Shown: positions 1 to 14,439, numbered from the stretch's first letter. The stretch: DNA of 64,000 bases from Stomorhina lunata (GCA_933228675.1 OW121740.1:56917000-56980999), one strand, 5' to 3'. Notes: generated by a model not told the origin, from the letters alone. Made by a program: numbers and translations.

Positions 1-1377
1 ATCTAATGAGCCTCCTTTAAAAGCTTTTTTCAACCAATAATTTTTTCAACAAAATCCACATTTAATAACAAAAAAAAAACAACATCAAAAGACTACAAAA
101 ATAAATGTCACACATTTTTTGTCTTCGAAAAAACTGAACTGACATTTTATTTTAATGTTCAAATTGTATTGAAGTGTTTGTTGTCATGAAACGGTGTGAC
201 GTTTCATATTCATAGCCACCATTTAACATTTATGACCTGCTGAGTGACTGATTGTCTTAAGTTTAGTTGTCTCTCGTAAGTGTCGTTGTCTTTCAGTATT
301 CTTAAGATTTTTTTCTTAATTTTTTGGGTTTTATTTTTAAACAAACAAATGCATAAATATTCAAATCTTACAAGTCGTAGTTCCGGTTTGGTTTTCAGGT
401 GATATTGGAGTGAAAAAAAGGTTTGTTCTTAAAATATTCTAAATCATTTTAAATTTGAGATTAAAATCAATATAAAGAAAGATACTGTTGCCTTAGTAAC
501 AAATTTGATCAAAAGCTTAAAGCTGTAAAGTGAGGATTTATGATCATAGTGAATGAGCTTTATAGATGTAATATTATCTTGTTAGAATCATATTCCAAAT
601 TTTATGATTTGAGAAGATTAAAATCTGGATTCCTAAGTGTCACATTATGTTGAAGGCTTTTTCTCGGTTACCTTCATGATCATATTTTATTCCATGTTTC
701 TCGATTCCGCTTCTTAATTAAAACTTTTTAAAATATTTAAATTTATATAAAAATGTAAAAAAATTTCCTTTTTGGTAAATTTTCTTTTTAATTTGTTGAC
801 AAGAATTTTCTTTGTTAAGAAATTTTTTTATACAATATTTTTATTAGGCGCGAACATTTTAATTTTTTTATTTATATTTCCTCTATTATAATAAACTAAT
901 AAAAAATGTCACAATATATTTGTGTATATTTAAATATATATTAAACATTTGGCTTATAAAAAAAACAGCAACAAATATAGAAAATTTGAAAAATAACAAA
1001 ATTGTTATCACGGAGATAAAAAATAGAGACAGATTTTTATCTTATATAAATTTTTGATCATGACAAAATTTATTTCTTTTCAAGTTTTAGCTCAGAATAT
1101 TGTATTAAAAATTTTTAAAAATCTATTTTTTTAAAAAAGCGAAATGTCAACAAAAAGCTTAAATTGTAGACTAAAAAAATGAAAGCCGTTTCATTAGACT
1201 TAAGATTATAAGAGACAGCTTTCGAAGCTTCCAAATTTGAAAAATAACAAAATTAGTATCATGGAGATAATAGAGTTAAATAAATTTTCCAAAAAGCTTC
1301 TTTTCAAAATAGCGAAAAGTCAACAAAAACCTTAAATTAAAGCAGTTTTCAGTAGATTTGAAATTTTAAGAGACAAC

Positions 1378-1440
1378 TTTTGAAGCTTCGAAATTTGAAA
1401 AATATAATTTTGTTATTTTTCAAATTTCGAAGCTTCAAAA
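1378..1440. repeat. Perfect 27-bp inverted repeat (foldback hairpin)
   Basis: Arms 1378-1404 and 1414-1440 are perfect reverse complements around a 9-nt loop. Each arm contains the palindrome GAAGCTTC. Related sequences recur around 1000, 1220 and 1665, so it lies in a field of imperfect direct repeats. Confidence 0.85.
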
Positions 1441-2965
1441 GCTTCATGGAGATAGAAAAAAAGAAACAGATTTTTATCTTATATACATTTTTGATCATGA
1501 CAAAATTTAGCTTGAAGAGTTGTTCTAAAAGATTTCTTCGCTTTTTGTATTTGTATATATCTTAAAGTTTATTATTAAAAGTTTTCAAAAAGCTATTTTT
1601 CAAAATAGCGAAAGTTCAATAAAAAGCTTAAATTTTTAAGTAAAATTGTAAGTATAATTAAAGCTGTTTTCAGTAGAATTAAGATTATAAGAGACAGCTT
1701 TCGAAAATTGTATTTTTAACAAATGTAGTTTCCCATAAAAGCTTGAAACGATAAGCTCCTTTTTATGAAAACGCCAAAAAGAGTTATTGGATGGAGCTTT
1801 TGTCAACAGATAAAAAAGTATACTAAATTTGCTTTCAAAAATTGGTTTCGAAATACTTAAAGAAGGATCACAAAAGTGCTTTCAGTGTGAGCTTTTTAAA
1901 TAGATACATAATATATTTTTAATATATAATAAAGTTCTCGAGAGAAAGCTTTCCAAATCCACAATTCATGTAACCCATTATCAAGGTTCTAATACCTGGT
2001 TAAGTAAATAGAAAAAAGGCTTTTTAAAAGCTTCAGTTTAAATGAGATTTAATTTGGAGCGGAGCCATCCAGCTCCACAGCACAATGTGTAAACTTTTAC
2101 AAAAGAGCTTTTGAACTTTTACACCGACACACTTTGTCCCGCTACCACTTACGTAAAATTGTCTTTGCAAGTCAGTGCTTCCAGATTATAATTTGAAGAA
2201 TATATGAAGAAAAATGTAAATCTGGTAACACTGAAAGTAAGAGCTTTCAAAGCTGTTTACCACAAATGCAAATATTTATGTATGTGTTTTTGGATAGGTC
2301 TGATTTAGAGTGTAAAACAGAAGGTCAGATCTTTCAAGAAAAACTACAATAATAAATAAGCTTTTAGTCAAATTATTAAAAAAAAATTTAAGAAATACTT
2401 GAAAATGAAGCTTTTGCCTTTAAAGTTTTACAGAAATTAAAATGAGTGTGAAAGTTTCCAAAAGTTTGAAATTTGATTGGCTCCTCATAAATCCTAGTTT
2501 AGAGTTCTCAGTAACAACTTTAAGATATTAAAAGCTTTTATATTTGTATGTTCATTTTGAAAGCTTTTGATTTTAAAATCTGAAAGCTTTAATATTTATA
2601 TATTTACAAGAAATCAACAAAAAAGTTTCTAAAATGGTCTAAAGCATTGGAAACATGACATTTAAACTTACACTTAACGTTTTAAATATCAAAGCTTTAT
2701 GAAAGCTTAAATAAGATTTTCACGATTCGTTTAATTTGGCGTAAAACCTGAGATTATACTTTATAAAAGTTAAGCTAAGGGGTTTTTTTACTTAATCCAC
2801 TTTAATATATAAACTTTTTTTAAAAGCTTAAATAACTTTTATAATATTTTGTAAACCAAAGCTTTCATAACATATTATAAATTAAGTTTAGAGCTTTTTA
2901 AAGTAATGTAATAGTAATGATACATATATAAACTGCTACCAAAAAAGCATATTTTCTAACAGACT

Positions 2966-3260
2966 TATCGTCGTGCGGGTGTGTGCTCTATCCGCAATTT
3001 TACACATGTTGATCTAATGATGCCACTTTAGGTTTTCGACCTTAATTTTTCAAATCTGCAATCCAATATCTCGTCTAGTTTCTGAGATAAGTAGTGTATT
3101 TTTTGTTCTATATCCTTCAAAACAGATTTTTTGTGCTATTTTGCTCTACACGCAAAATATTTGGTGTAAAAATCTCAAAATTCTATCGTAAAGTTTTTTT
3201 AGAAAAATTAAGTTAAAACTTATAGGGCTTATAGAGTACATTAGCTCCCGCACGACGATA
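2966..3260. mobile_element. MITE-like element, 295 bp
   Basis: Both ends carry the inverted repeat TATCGTCGTGCGGG (2966-2979 and reverse complement 3247-3260), followed by a weaker inverted match around CTCTA. The ends are TA dinucleotides, compatible with a TA target duplication as in Tc1/mariner-type MITEs. There is no coding potential. The interior is AT-rich but less monotonous than the flanks. Confidence 0.65.
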
Positions 3261-3290
3261 TAGCTTTGGGTGAAATCTAAACTTGGTATA

Positions 3291-3547
3291 GGAGAAAACA
3301 GAAGCTTTTTTGATTGATGTTAAAAAATACTAAAACTAAAAGCTTTTTAGGCAGCTTTTGTCAGTAGACATGAGGAAAAAGTTAAAAAAAAAAGAGTTCT
3401 GATAACTGAAACAATTGGAGAAAACAGAAGCTTTTTTGATTGATCTTAAAAAATAATAGAACTAACAGCTTTTTTGGCAGCTTTTGTCAGTAGACATGAG
3501 GAAAAAGCTTTAAAAAAAAAAAAGAATTCTACTAACTGAAACAATTG
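3291..3547. repeat. Tandem duplication, 126-bp period, two copies
   Basis: The segment starting GGAGAAAACAGAAGC at 3291 recurs at 3417 with few changes, including the shared string CAGTAGACATGAGGAAAAA. It is a simple local tandem duplication with no coding capacity. Confidence 0.85.
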
Positions 3548-5539
3548 GCTTGACCTAGAAACTTTTTTCATTAAAATCTTGTGTGACAAATTGCTTTAAT
3601 CTACGATATTTTTCAAATTTGATCTCATTTAAACACTTTCTATTTAAAAAGATCTATTTTGTTGCCCAAACTCAACAGCTGTTCTAATCGATGAACACCT
3701 TGAATATATTTTTATAAGCTAAATATTTATGTTTTTAAATTGTTTAACTAAAACTTTGGAATTTTGTCCCTGTCTTTGTGTATTTTTGTTAAAAATTAAT
3801 TTATTATAAGTGACCAATTCTGTCTTATTTTTTTTCAAAAATAAAAAAAGAAAGAAAAATGTGCTGTATTTATTGGCTATATATTTTATTTTGAAAATTT
3901 TAAAAAATGAAGGTCATTTTGTGTCAAAAACATCATTTATAAAAAATTCAAGAAATAAGACAAATATCAAAAAAAAATTGTTTTAAAAATAAGGAAAGCA
4001 AAATGAGACATACATACATACATAATTTGGACTAATAAAAATATAGAAAAATTGAGTCAAAAATATATTTTAAAGCTAAATTAAAATTAAATTATATATA
4101 AAAAATTACAAATTAAAATTGTTTACAGAACAAACTAAAATTTAAAATATTTTTAATAAAAGCTTTACAGTTTAAAACCAAAACGTGCTATTTAAAGAAC
4201 AAGTAACGGTTTTACTTTTTTTTTTGTAATAAAATTTATTACTTAAATTTTTTATAATTACCTTTTTAGTATTCAAATTACTTATAAAATTTTTTTTATT
4301 ATACATTTTTAAATAATCCCTGTCAATTATTTAATTATTTATAATATATTTGGTTTCTTTTTCCTATAACCCCTTCAAATCAATCTTGAGTAGAGACTCA
4401 GACAAATTGCATAAATCCAATCAAAATACTAGACACTTTACCTCAAAGATTTTTATATTAACAAAAAAAAAAAAAACAACAGCCAACAATGGCCAACTAT
4501 TGGAGCCATTAAGTAGACAATCTACATTTTGAAATCGTATATTTTATGCAGCAAATTTTTATATATAAAACTATAAAAAAAAACTCTAAAAAAATAAATC
4601 TTAATGTTTATTTAATAATAATGACTTAAGAAGGTTTTTTTTTGCAAAGAGGGAGACAAAACTTTTAAATGTAATAAATATAAAATTTTATAATAATTTT
4701 TTTCCTATTTATGATTTATATTGAAATATATTCTATACTTGATTTCTGGACAGTTTTATCAATAAAATGTACCCAAACGAAACTCCAACCAGACAGAACT
4801 TGTTTGTAATAAAATATTTTCCATCAAATGTTCTTCTGGTTTTATAATGAAAAAGTACTAATTGCTAAGAGCCAATATTTTTGCATAAATGCAATAAAAA
4901 TCAGTTTTACAATTATAATAAGTAAGAATTTTCTTTTACACGTTTAAAACTGGGAGAAGGCACAGTAAAAGTTAAAAGTTTAGCTCAAAATTTAAAAAGC
5001 TTTTAATTAGCTTTGCATAACATTAAGAAACAAATTTTAACAAGCTAAAAGTTAAGCACAGAAAATGCTTCAGCTTTCAATTCAAATTGAAAGCTTCATA
5101 GTTTTTAATCTTTTAACCTTTTAACTATAACCTTTAAAAGTAGCATTAAAAAGCTTTACTAGGAACTATATTGAATTTCATACCGAACATAATTGCTAAA
5201 AGCTTTGTCTGAACAAAAATAAAAACGGTTCACATTTGAAAGAAAAAACTAGTAAATTTGGTTTCAAAAATTAGATAAAAAGCTTTTAAATAATATAATT
5301 CTTAACTTTTCAAGTCCAAAAAATGGATTTTGTTTCTGCATTTCATTGAAGTTTAACGAAAAATATAAGCATACAAACCACTTTACAGAAAACATTCTTG
5401 TTGCTAAAAGCTTTCCATGTTTTCTATGAAGAGTTAAAAATTTACAAAAAATTAATAAGCTTTTGGCTGACTCAAAATAAGCAAAAGTTAATTTAGCTAG
5501 AGACTTTTAAAAAATCCAGGCTGTAGACCAAATTTTGAC

Positions 5540-6071
5540 AGAAAATCTTCATTTCCATAGAAAATCTTCACTGTCGCTCTATTTTCTATAGAAAATCTTC
5601 ACTGTCGCTCTATTTTCTATAGAAAATCTTCACTGTCGCTCTATTTTCTATAGAAAATCTTCACTGTCGCTCTATTTTCTATAGAAAATCTTCACTGTCG
5701 CTCTATTTTCTATAGAAAATCTTCACTGTCGCTCTATTTTCTATAGAAAATCTTCACTGTCGCTCTATTTTCTATAGAAAATCTTCACTGTCGCTCTATT
5801 TTCTATAGAAAATCTTCATTGTCGCTTTATTTTCCATAGAAAATCTTCACTGTCGCTCTATCTTCTATAGAAAAACTTCACTGTCGCTCTATTTTCTATA
5901 GAAAACCTTCACTGTCGCTCTATTTTTTATAGAAAATCTTCATTGTCGCACAATTTTCTATAGAAAATCTTCACTGTAGTTCTATTTTCCAAAGAAAATC
6001 TTTACTGTCGCCCTATTTTCTATAGAAAATCTTCACTGTCGCTCTATTTTCTATAGAAAATCTTCAGTGTT
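5540..6071. repeat. 31-bp satellite, block A
   Basis: About 17 tandem copies of a 31-bp unit made of the 16-bp palindrome ATTTTCTATAGAAAAT followed by CTTCACTGTCGCTCT. Central copies are nearly identical and edge copies are diverged, as expected from unequal exchange. It abuts the 11-bp satellite. Confidence 0.95.
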
Positions 6072-6080
6072 GCTCTACTA

Positions 6081-8368
6081 AACTTGAACTGAACTGAACT
6101 AGAACTGAACTAGAACTGAACTAGAACTGAACTAGAACTGAACTAGAACTGAACTAGGACTGAACTAGAACTGAACTAGAACTGAACTAGAACTGAACTA
6201 GAACTGAACTAGAACTGAACTAGAACTGAACTAGAACTGAACTAGAACTGAACTAGAACTGAACTAGAACTGAACTAGAACTAAACTAGAACTGAACTAG
6301 AACTGAACTAGAACTGAACTAGAACTGAACTAGAACTGAACTAGAACTGAACTAGAACTGAACTAGAACTGAACTAGAACTGAACTAGAACTGAACTAGA
6401 ACTGAACTAGAACTGAACTAGAACTGAACTAGAACTGAACTAGAACTGAACTAGAACTGAACTAGAACTGAACTAGAACTGAACTAGAACTGAACTAGAA
6501 CTGAACTAGAACTGAACTAGAACTGAACTAGAACTGAACTAGAACTGAACTAGAACTGAACTAGAACTGAACTAGAACTGAACTAGAACTGAACTAGAAC
6601 TGAACTAGAACTGAACTAGAACTGAACTAGAACTGAACTAGAACTGAACTAGAACTGAACTAGAACTGAACTAGAACTGAACTAGAACTGAACTAGAACT
6701 GAACTAGAACTGAACTAGAACTGAACTAGAACTGAACTAGAACTGAACTAGAACTGAACTAGAACTGAACTAGAACTGAACTAGAACTGAACTAGAACTG
6801 AACTAGAACTGAACTAGAATTGAACTAGAACTGAACTAGAACTGAACTAGAACTGAAGTAGAACTGAAGTAGAACTGAAGTAGAACTGAACTAGAACTGA
6901 AGTAGAACTGAACTAGAACTGAACTAGAACTGAACTAAAACTGAACGAGAACTGAACTAGAACTGAACTAGAACTGAACTAGAACTGAACTAGAACTGAA
7001 CTAGAACTGAACTAGAACTGAACTAGAACTGAACTAGAACTGAACTAGAACTGAACTAGAACTGAACTAGAACTGAACTAGAACTGAACTAGAACTGAAC
7101 TAGAACTGAACTAGAACTGAACTAGAACTGAACTAGAACTGAACTAGAACTGAACTAGAACTGAACTAGAACTGAACTAGAACTGAACTAGAACTGAACT
7201 AGAACTGAACTAGAACTGAACTAGAACTGAACTAGAACTGAACTAGAACTGAACTAGAACTGAACTAGAACTGAACTAGAACTGAACTAGAACTGAACTA
7301 GAACTGAACTAGAACTGAACTAGAACTGAACTAGAACTGAACTAGAACTGAACTAGAACTGAACTAGAACTGAACTAGAACTGAACTAGAACTGAACTAG
7401 AACTGAACTAGAACTGAACTAGAACTGAACTAGAACTGAACTAGAACTGAACTAGAACTGAACTAGAACTGAACTAGAACTGAACTAGAACTGAACTAGA
7501 ACTGAACTAGAACTGAACTAGAACTGAACTAGAACTGAACTAGAACTGAACTAGAACTGAACTAGAACTGAACTAGAACTGAACTAGAACTGAACTAGAA
7601 CTGAACTAGAACTGAACTAGAACTGAACTAGAACTGAACTAGAACTGAACTAGAACTGAACTAGAACTGAACTAGAACTGAACTAGAACTGAACTAGAAC
7701 TGAACTAGAACTGAACTAGAACTAAACTAGAACTGAACTAGAACTGAACTAGAACTGAACTAGAACTGAACTAGAACTGAACTAGAACTGAACTAGAACT
7801 GAACTAGAACTGAACTAGAACTGAACTAGAACTGAACTAGAACTGAACTAGAACTGAACTAGAACTGAACTAGAACTGAACTAGAACTGAACTAGAACTG
7901 AACTAGAACTGAACTAGAACTGAACTAGAACTGAACTAGAACTGAACTAGAACTGAACTAGAACTGAACTAGAACTGAACTAGAACTGAACTAGAACTGA
8001 ACTAGAACTGAACTAGAACTGAACTAGAACTGAACTAGAACTGAACTAGAACTGAACTAGAACTGAACTAGAACTGAACTAGAACTGAACTAGAACTGAA
8101 CTAGAACTGAACTAGAACTGAACTAGAACTGAACTAGAACTGAACTAGAACTAAACTAGAACTGAACTAGAACTGAACTAGAACTGAACTAGAACTGAAC
8201 TAGAACTGAACTAGAACTGAACTAGAACTGAACTAGAACTGAACTAGAACTGAACTAGAACTGAACTAGAACTGAACTAGAACTGAACTAGAACTGAACT
8301 AGAACTGAACTGGAACTGAACTAGAACTGAACTAGAACTGAACTAGAACTGAACTAGAACTGAACTAG
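6081..8368. repeat. 11-bp satellite (AACTAGAACTG)n
   Basis: About 2.3 kb of an 11-bp unit, roughly 208 copies, with only scattered single-base variants (around 6280, 6820-6950, 7725, 8150 and 8310). The unit contains two GAACT half-repeats. The variants cluster rather than being spread evenly, suggesting recent homogenisation. It is non-coding because every frame meets TAG regularly. Confidence 0.97.
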
Positions 8369-9818
8369 TTTTTAGAATTAAACAAAACAAAAGCTTTTAA
8401 TGTGCTTTATCAAACAAAAAGCTTAAAGCTAATTTTCTATTTAATTTAGACATTGGCTTTTTTCAGTGTTTGCTTACTTTTCTTTGTCACTGTATTTCCT
8501 TATTGTATCAACACACGTTATGAGATTTTGTTTTGAATATGCAAAAAATCGAAATGTCTTTAACTATTTCTTTCTAGCCATAACACATGAATGAAAAAAA
8601 AAATATAGAATAAAAATTTAAACATTTTTAAACATCCCATAAAAAAGACAATTTTTATACTCGTCTACGGCTGTATCTCCCTAGACTAGAGAAAGATACA
8701 CAAGTTAAATTTTGTATAAAATCAACACCGTAAAAAACAAGTTTTTCTTAACTTAAATTCTGAAATTATTTTTTCAACATTTTATATAAACGAACATTGG
8801 CTTTTTTTACTCGATCTTACAGTTCAGTTTAAAAGGAGTGTCAATTGAGCTTTTTTTTGAACAAAAAATATCAGTGGATAAAAAATAAAATAATAATTAT
8901 ATACAGCAAGTCTTTTTTTAGATATAAAAAATAATACAAAAATATTGAAAGAAAAACACACAGATTTCAAGATTTCTGGTTTTATTGTATTAATTTTTTG
9001 AATCTTTTCAGAATAAATGAATGAATGAATGAAGTTGGCTGGTTTTGGAACTTTAGATTCGAGAATAAAAAATACTCATCCATCGTTTTTTTTCGAGTTC
9101 TTTCGTGTTTATCTTTTGTTTTGTAAAAATTGTTGTTTTTTTTTTTTTGTCAATTCTTTATTTTTTAAATTTTTATGTTATTTTTCGATTTTATTCATAT
9201 AAGAAGTTGATTTGTAGTGTTTTTTGGTTTCAAAATTTTTATGAATGAATTTAGTTTTTTTTTCTTTCTTGATCTGACAGCTTATGTGTCATGTTTTATG
9301 TTGTGTTGCGATGTCTTGTAATAAAATATTAAATTTTAGGTGATTTTTAAAGGTGCTTTTTGTGGTTTTAACTCAATGTTTTTTGTTTCTTCATATCTTC
9401 TAAACGTAAAAACGATTTATATAAATTAATTATTTTAAAACTTGTTGTGTTACAAAAGAATCAATTCATTCATTCATGGTTTTGGGTTTGTTTGCGGTCG
9501 TAAATTGTCGAAAAATTGGCAAATATGGAAATTTAATAATAATTAAGAAAAAGGTGTGCGTGTAGAAGCTATAAAGTTAAGAGCTTTAATAAGCTTTTAG
9601 TTGGAGTTTATAGTTGATTGCTTTAAAATCTTAAGGGCAGCAGATCATTCAAGAAATACTTTTGCAATTAAATAAGCTTTTAGTAAAACTATTGAAAACT
9701 TCTTCAAACATTAGAAGGAAAAGCTATATGATATAAAATTTCAAAGCTTTTGCTATTTACCTTTAAAATATTTAGTTGGTAACTTAAAAAAACTTTACGA
9801 AAACATTAGAAATTAAAA

Positions 9819-10518
9819 AATCTTCACTGTCGTTCTATTTTCTATAGAAAATCTCTACTGTCGCTTTATTTTTTATAGAAAATATTCACTGTCGCTAAAT
9901 TTTCCGTGTAAAATCTTCATTCCCGCTCTATTTTCTTTACGTTCTATAGAAAAACTTCACTGTCGTTCTATTTTCTATAGAAAAACTTCACTGTCGCTCT
10001 ATTTTCTATAGAAAAACTTCACTGTCGCTCTATTTTCTATAGAAAAACTTCACTGTCGCTCTATTTTCTATAGAAAAACTTCACTATCGCTCTATTTTCT
10101 ATAGAAAATCTTCACTATCGCCCTATTTTCTATAGAAAATCTTCACTACGCTCTATTTTTTAAAGAAAATCTTCACTGTCGCTCTATTTTCTATAGAAAA
10201 TCTTCACTATCACTCTATTTTCTATAGAAAATCTTCACTGTCGCTCTATTTGCTATAGAAAATCTTCACTGTCGCTTCATTTTCAATAGAAAATCTTCAC
10301 TGTCACTCTTTTTTCTATAAAAAATCTTCACTGTAGCTCTATCTTCTTTAGAAAAACTTCACTGTTGCCCTATTTTCTATAGAAAATCTTTACTGTCGCC
10401 CTATTTTTTATCGAAAATCTTTACTGTCGCCCTATTTTCTATAGAAAATCTTTACTGTCGCTTTATTTTCTATAGAAAATCTTTTCGATCTCTCTATTTT
10501 TCATAGAAAATATTTACT
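9819..10518. repeat. 31-bp satellite, block B
   Basis: About 22 copies of the same 31-bp unit as block A, more diverged, with variable lengths at both edges. It has the same palindrome and CACTGTCGCTC spacer. Confidence 0.95.
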
Positions 10519-11010
10519 AAAAATAATCAAGCTTTACTAAGCTTGAGAAGCTTTTTTATAAAGTTAAGTAGTTAAGATTAAATCAAAGCTTTTAGCAAAC
10601 ATTTTATTAAAGTTAAGTTCAGAATTTTGTAAAACTTTATTGAAAGTAATAGCTTGTTTGCTTCCCCATAAAATTAATAAAGCTTTAACGAGCTTTTAAA
10701 TAATTTAATGATAAATTTTTTTACGGACAACATATGTATATATTTTGTATTCTATTTTTCATAGAAAATATTTACTAAAACTAATCAAGCTTTACTAAGC
10801 TTGAATAAGCTTTTTTATAAAGCTAAGTAGCTAAGATTAAATCAAAGTTTTTAGCAAACACTTTATTAAAGTTAAGTTCAGAATTTTGTTGAAACTTTAT
10901 TCAAGGTAAAAGCTTGTTTGCTTCCCCATAAAATTAATAAAGCTTTAACGAGCTTTTAAGTAATTTAATGATAGATTTCTTTAGGGACAACATATGTATG
11001 TATGTTTGTA
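10494..11010. repeat. 258-bp tandem duplication
   Basis: The segment beginning CTATTTTTCATAGAAAAT at 10494 repeats at 10752 at high identity, through the string GACAACATATGTAT near each copy's end. The duplication breakpoint lies at the edge of satellite block B. Confidence 0.85.
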
Positions 11011-12461
11011 TCGAAATGTTTAATCTTTGGCTCAATCTACAACTTTTGGACGAATTTCAAGCGAAACCTTGGTTTACGACTTTAATTTTAAAATGTTTAG
11101 ATTTGTTTATTTATTTTAAATTGTTTCAAAATATAGGTCTCTTTGAACTAATTGTTTAATTGTTAGATTATTTATGAATGCTCAAAATTACTTTCAATTT
11201 TTATTAAAAAAAAAAACAAATGACATGTTTTGTTTTAAACGATTTAAACAAAATGACACCTACACGTTTAAGATCTTCCAAGATATTTAACAAATAAGTG
11301 ACAGCTGTCAATGACAAATGACAAGAAACACAGAGAGGACTCTGCTCAAAGAGTAAGAGGTTATAAAGCAAAAGCTTTAATAACATAAGCTAAACAATTA
11401 AATTAAAAATCGATTAAAAAGTTTAAACAATAATGACCAGTACAAAATAATTGAAAGCAACAAAAAAAAGACTAAATTGATTGACATTTGTAGAAATTAC
11501 CAACTGACCCACATTTGGTGGGAAAATTTCTTAAAAGCCTGAAAAAATATATATATTTTTTTTTTCATGAAAAATAAATTTTGAAATATTTTTATTTATT
11601 AAAGATGGAAAAAAAATTGGCGCCATTTTTTGCTTTTAAACTGAATTTTATCAAAAAAAAAAATATATTAAAACTCATCATAAAAATGTTTATTTAGTTA
11701 TGAGCATTACAAGATCATTATGTGTGTACTCGTAAAATTTTTAATTTAATTTTCCGTTTAATTAAATTTTATATCTTACTTTTTTTCTTCTTCTTATTAG
11801 TTCATGAAAACAATCTAATGTTGTTGTTACTACAGCTCTAGCTTTCCTTAAAAATTCTCTGAAAATCTGTAATAAAAATTTGTTAAAGATCAATGAAGTG
11901 CCTTTTTTTCTAGTCACAAACCACTAAAGACTTTTGGTGGATCTTAATATTGAAATAATTTCTAAACATCATTATTAGCTTGACTTGTATTGACAGTAAT
12001 TTGCATAACAACATAATGATGATCGTTAGTGTTGGAGACTTGTGTGACGTTGGTGTTGGGAACACTTACCTCCACCATCACCAATAGATGACATAAAATT
12101 ATACATAACCACTTATGGTTTCGGGTTTTTTTCTCGTTTGAACCATAGAGATGGGCATGAAATTGTCAATGATTTTATGCTAAAAAAAAATAAATTTATA
12201 ATGAATTTTTACGCTACATTAAGAAAACAAAAGTGAGTGTGTATGCGTATGTTTAGAAGGCCAGAGATTCCCAACTTTTCTTTAAACATGAACTTGAGAT
12301 TTTCAATACTTTGGTAAACTCAAGCTAGAGACTTTGCAGTTGAATTGCTTTAAGTTTCAAAGATATTTTATCTGATCAAAAAAATCAAAAGTCGATTACA
12401 AAATCTTATCTGTCGCCCTTTTTTTATATCGAATCGTAACTATCGTTATAAGATATAATGT

Positions 12462-12640
12462 GTGGTTTTCGCTCTGTTTATAATTAGGGATAATCCTCCT
12501 GAGAAAATGGCCTAACCAACCATCGAAACGCGTCGATGAAAGGTTTCCCCACCAACAATTTTTGGTTTTATCAAAAAACTATTTATTACAATAATAAATA
12601 TTTGTAATAAATTGGGATCTTAGTGCAATACACTACAGTT
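12462..12640. mobile_element. MITE remnant, one arm
   Basis: The stretch around CTAACCAACCATCGAAACGC and the following CCCCACCAAC matches one arm of the long-inverted-repeat element at 44713-45042. Only one arm is recognisable, so this is a truncated copy. Confidence 0.55.
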
Positions 12641-12693
12641 AACTTTTTTAATTAAATGTTTGATGTCCCAAAATTTTTGAAAAACCCTTTTTA

Positions 12694-13465
12694 AGAAAAT
12701 CTTAACTGTCGCTCTACTTTTTATTGAAAATCTTTACTATCGCTCTATTTTCTATAGAAAATCTTAACTATCGGTTTATTTTCTAAAGAAAATCTTCACT
12801 GTCGCTCTATTTTCTATAGAAAATCTTCACTGTCGCTCTATTTTCTATAGAAAATCTTCACTGTCGCTCTATTTTATATAGAAAATCTTCACTGTCGCTC
12901 TATTTTCTATAGAAAATCTTCACTGTCGCTCTATTTTCTATAGAAAATCTTCACTGTCGCTCTATTTTCTATTGAAAATCTTCACTGTCGCTCTATTTTC
13001 TATAAAAAATCATCACTGTCGCTCTATTTTCTATAGAAAATCATCACTGTCGCTTTATTTTCTGTAGAAAATCATCACTGTCACTCTATTTTCTATAGAA
13101 AATCATCACTGTCGCTCTATTTTCTATAGAAAATCTTCACTGTCGCTCTATTTTCTATAGAAAATCTTCACTGTCGCTCTATTTTCTATAGAAAATCTTC
13201 ACTGTCGCTCTATTTTCTATAGCAAATCTTCACTGTCGCTCTATTTTCTATAGAAAATCTTCACTGTCGCTCTATTTGCTATAGAAAATCTTCACTGTCG
13301 CTCTATTTTCTATAGAAAATCTTCACTGTCGCTCTATTTTCTATAGAAAATTTTCACTGTCGCTCTATTTTCTATAGAAAATCTTTATTTTCGCTCTATT
13401 TTCTATAGAAAATCTTTATTTTCGCTCTATTTTCTCCAGAAAATCTTCACTGTCGTTCTATTTTT
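12694..13465. repeat. 31-bp satellite, block C
   Basis: About 25 tandem copies of the 31-bp unit of blocks A and B, same orientation, with a homogeneous centre and a sub-variant (ATCATCACTG) near 13010-13120. Confidence 0.95.
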
Positions 13466-14439
13466 GGAACCACTGATTTTGAATATAAAAGAATTGATCT
13501 TTAAGCTGTCTTTTTTGTCTGCCAAAACCACTTCAAATCATTCTAACACTCACTTTTCGAACCTAACATTATTCAGAACACACCGACCGGATGGTTAAAA
13601 GAAATAAAAAAAATATTTGTGCCAAATTTATAAGCCTCCATCACCTTCACACCAAAACATTATAACCCATTCAAAACTTTACCTCTTAAACTAAATTGTC
13701 ATTATGAATGAATAAGATTTTGAATGATTGCTTGTATTATTTATACGAGTGTTCGTAGACTTTTGTTAAGAAGTGTTGAAAACTAACAATAAAATCATCT
13801 CTAACTCAATTGTGGCGTCATCAACACTAAAATTGTTGTTATTTTTAAATTATTTATATATTTTTTTTATAAATTTGATTTCTTTTTCATTGAGACCTAC
13901 ATATACAAATGTCTTAACATTTACTAGAGATCTAAAATGTTTTGATAAAAAAATATTTGAAAAAATATCTGAAATGATCATTGTTTTTGCATCTTAAGTG
14001 CACTTTAATGACAGCATCTATGCGCTAAAATCACTACCGTTTAATTGTTGTTTTAACAAAAACTTTTGTTGTTTTTTCCTCAGACAAACAAAAAAAAAAA
14101 GAATTGATAAATTAATGAAAAGCAAAATGAATGAAATCTGAAATATAATGAAATATTTTTTTTTCATCTTTTGATGGCTGTAATAAGTTTGTTTAAAGGG
14201 CTCTTGAAGTCAAGTGTAAAAAAAAGTGAAATTTGTTAAGAAAAATCAACAATTCTGTTTTATATAAGAAAAGAAATTTAAAGTTTACAAATTTTAAGAA
14301 ATATTTCTAGTAAATTTAAGATTTCAACATTTTTTAAAATTTGAAAACTTTAACTAAAACTTCGTTAAAGAAATTTAAACGTTAGTACTAGAAAAGTGTA
14401 CTACAAATTAAAGCTACTCAAGGAAAATCTCAAATTATG

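Noticed and set aside
5540..13465. CRISPR-like appearance of the 31-bp arrays
   Set aside because: There are no unique spacers; the whole unit repeats and the organism is an animal.
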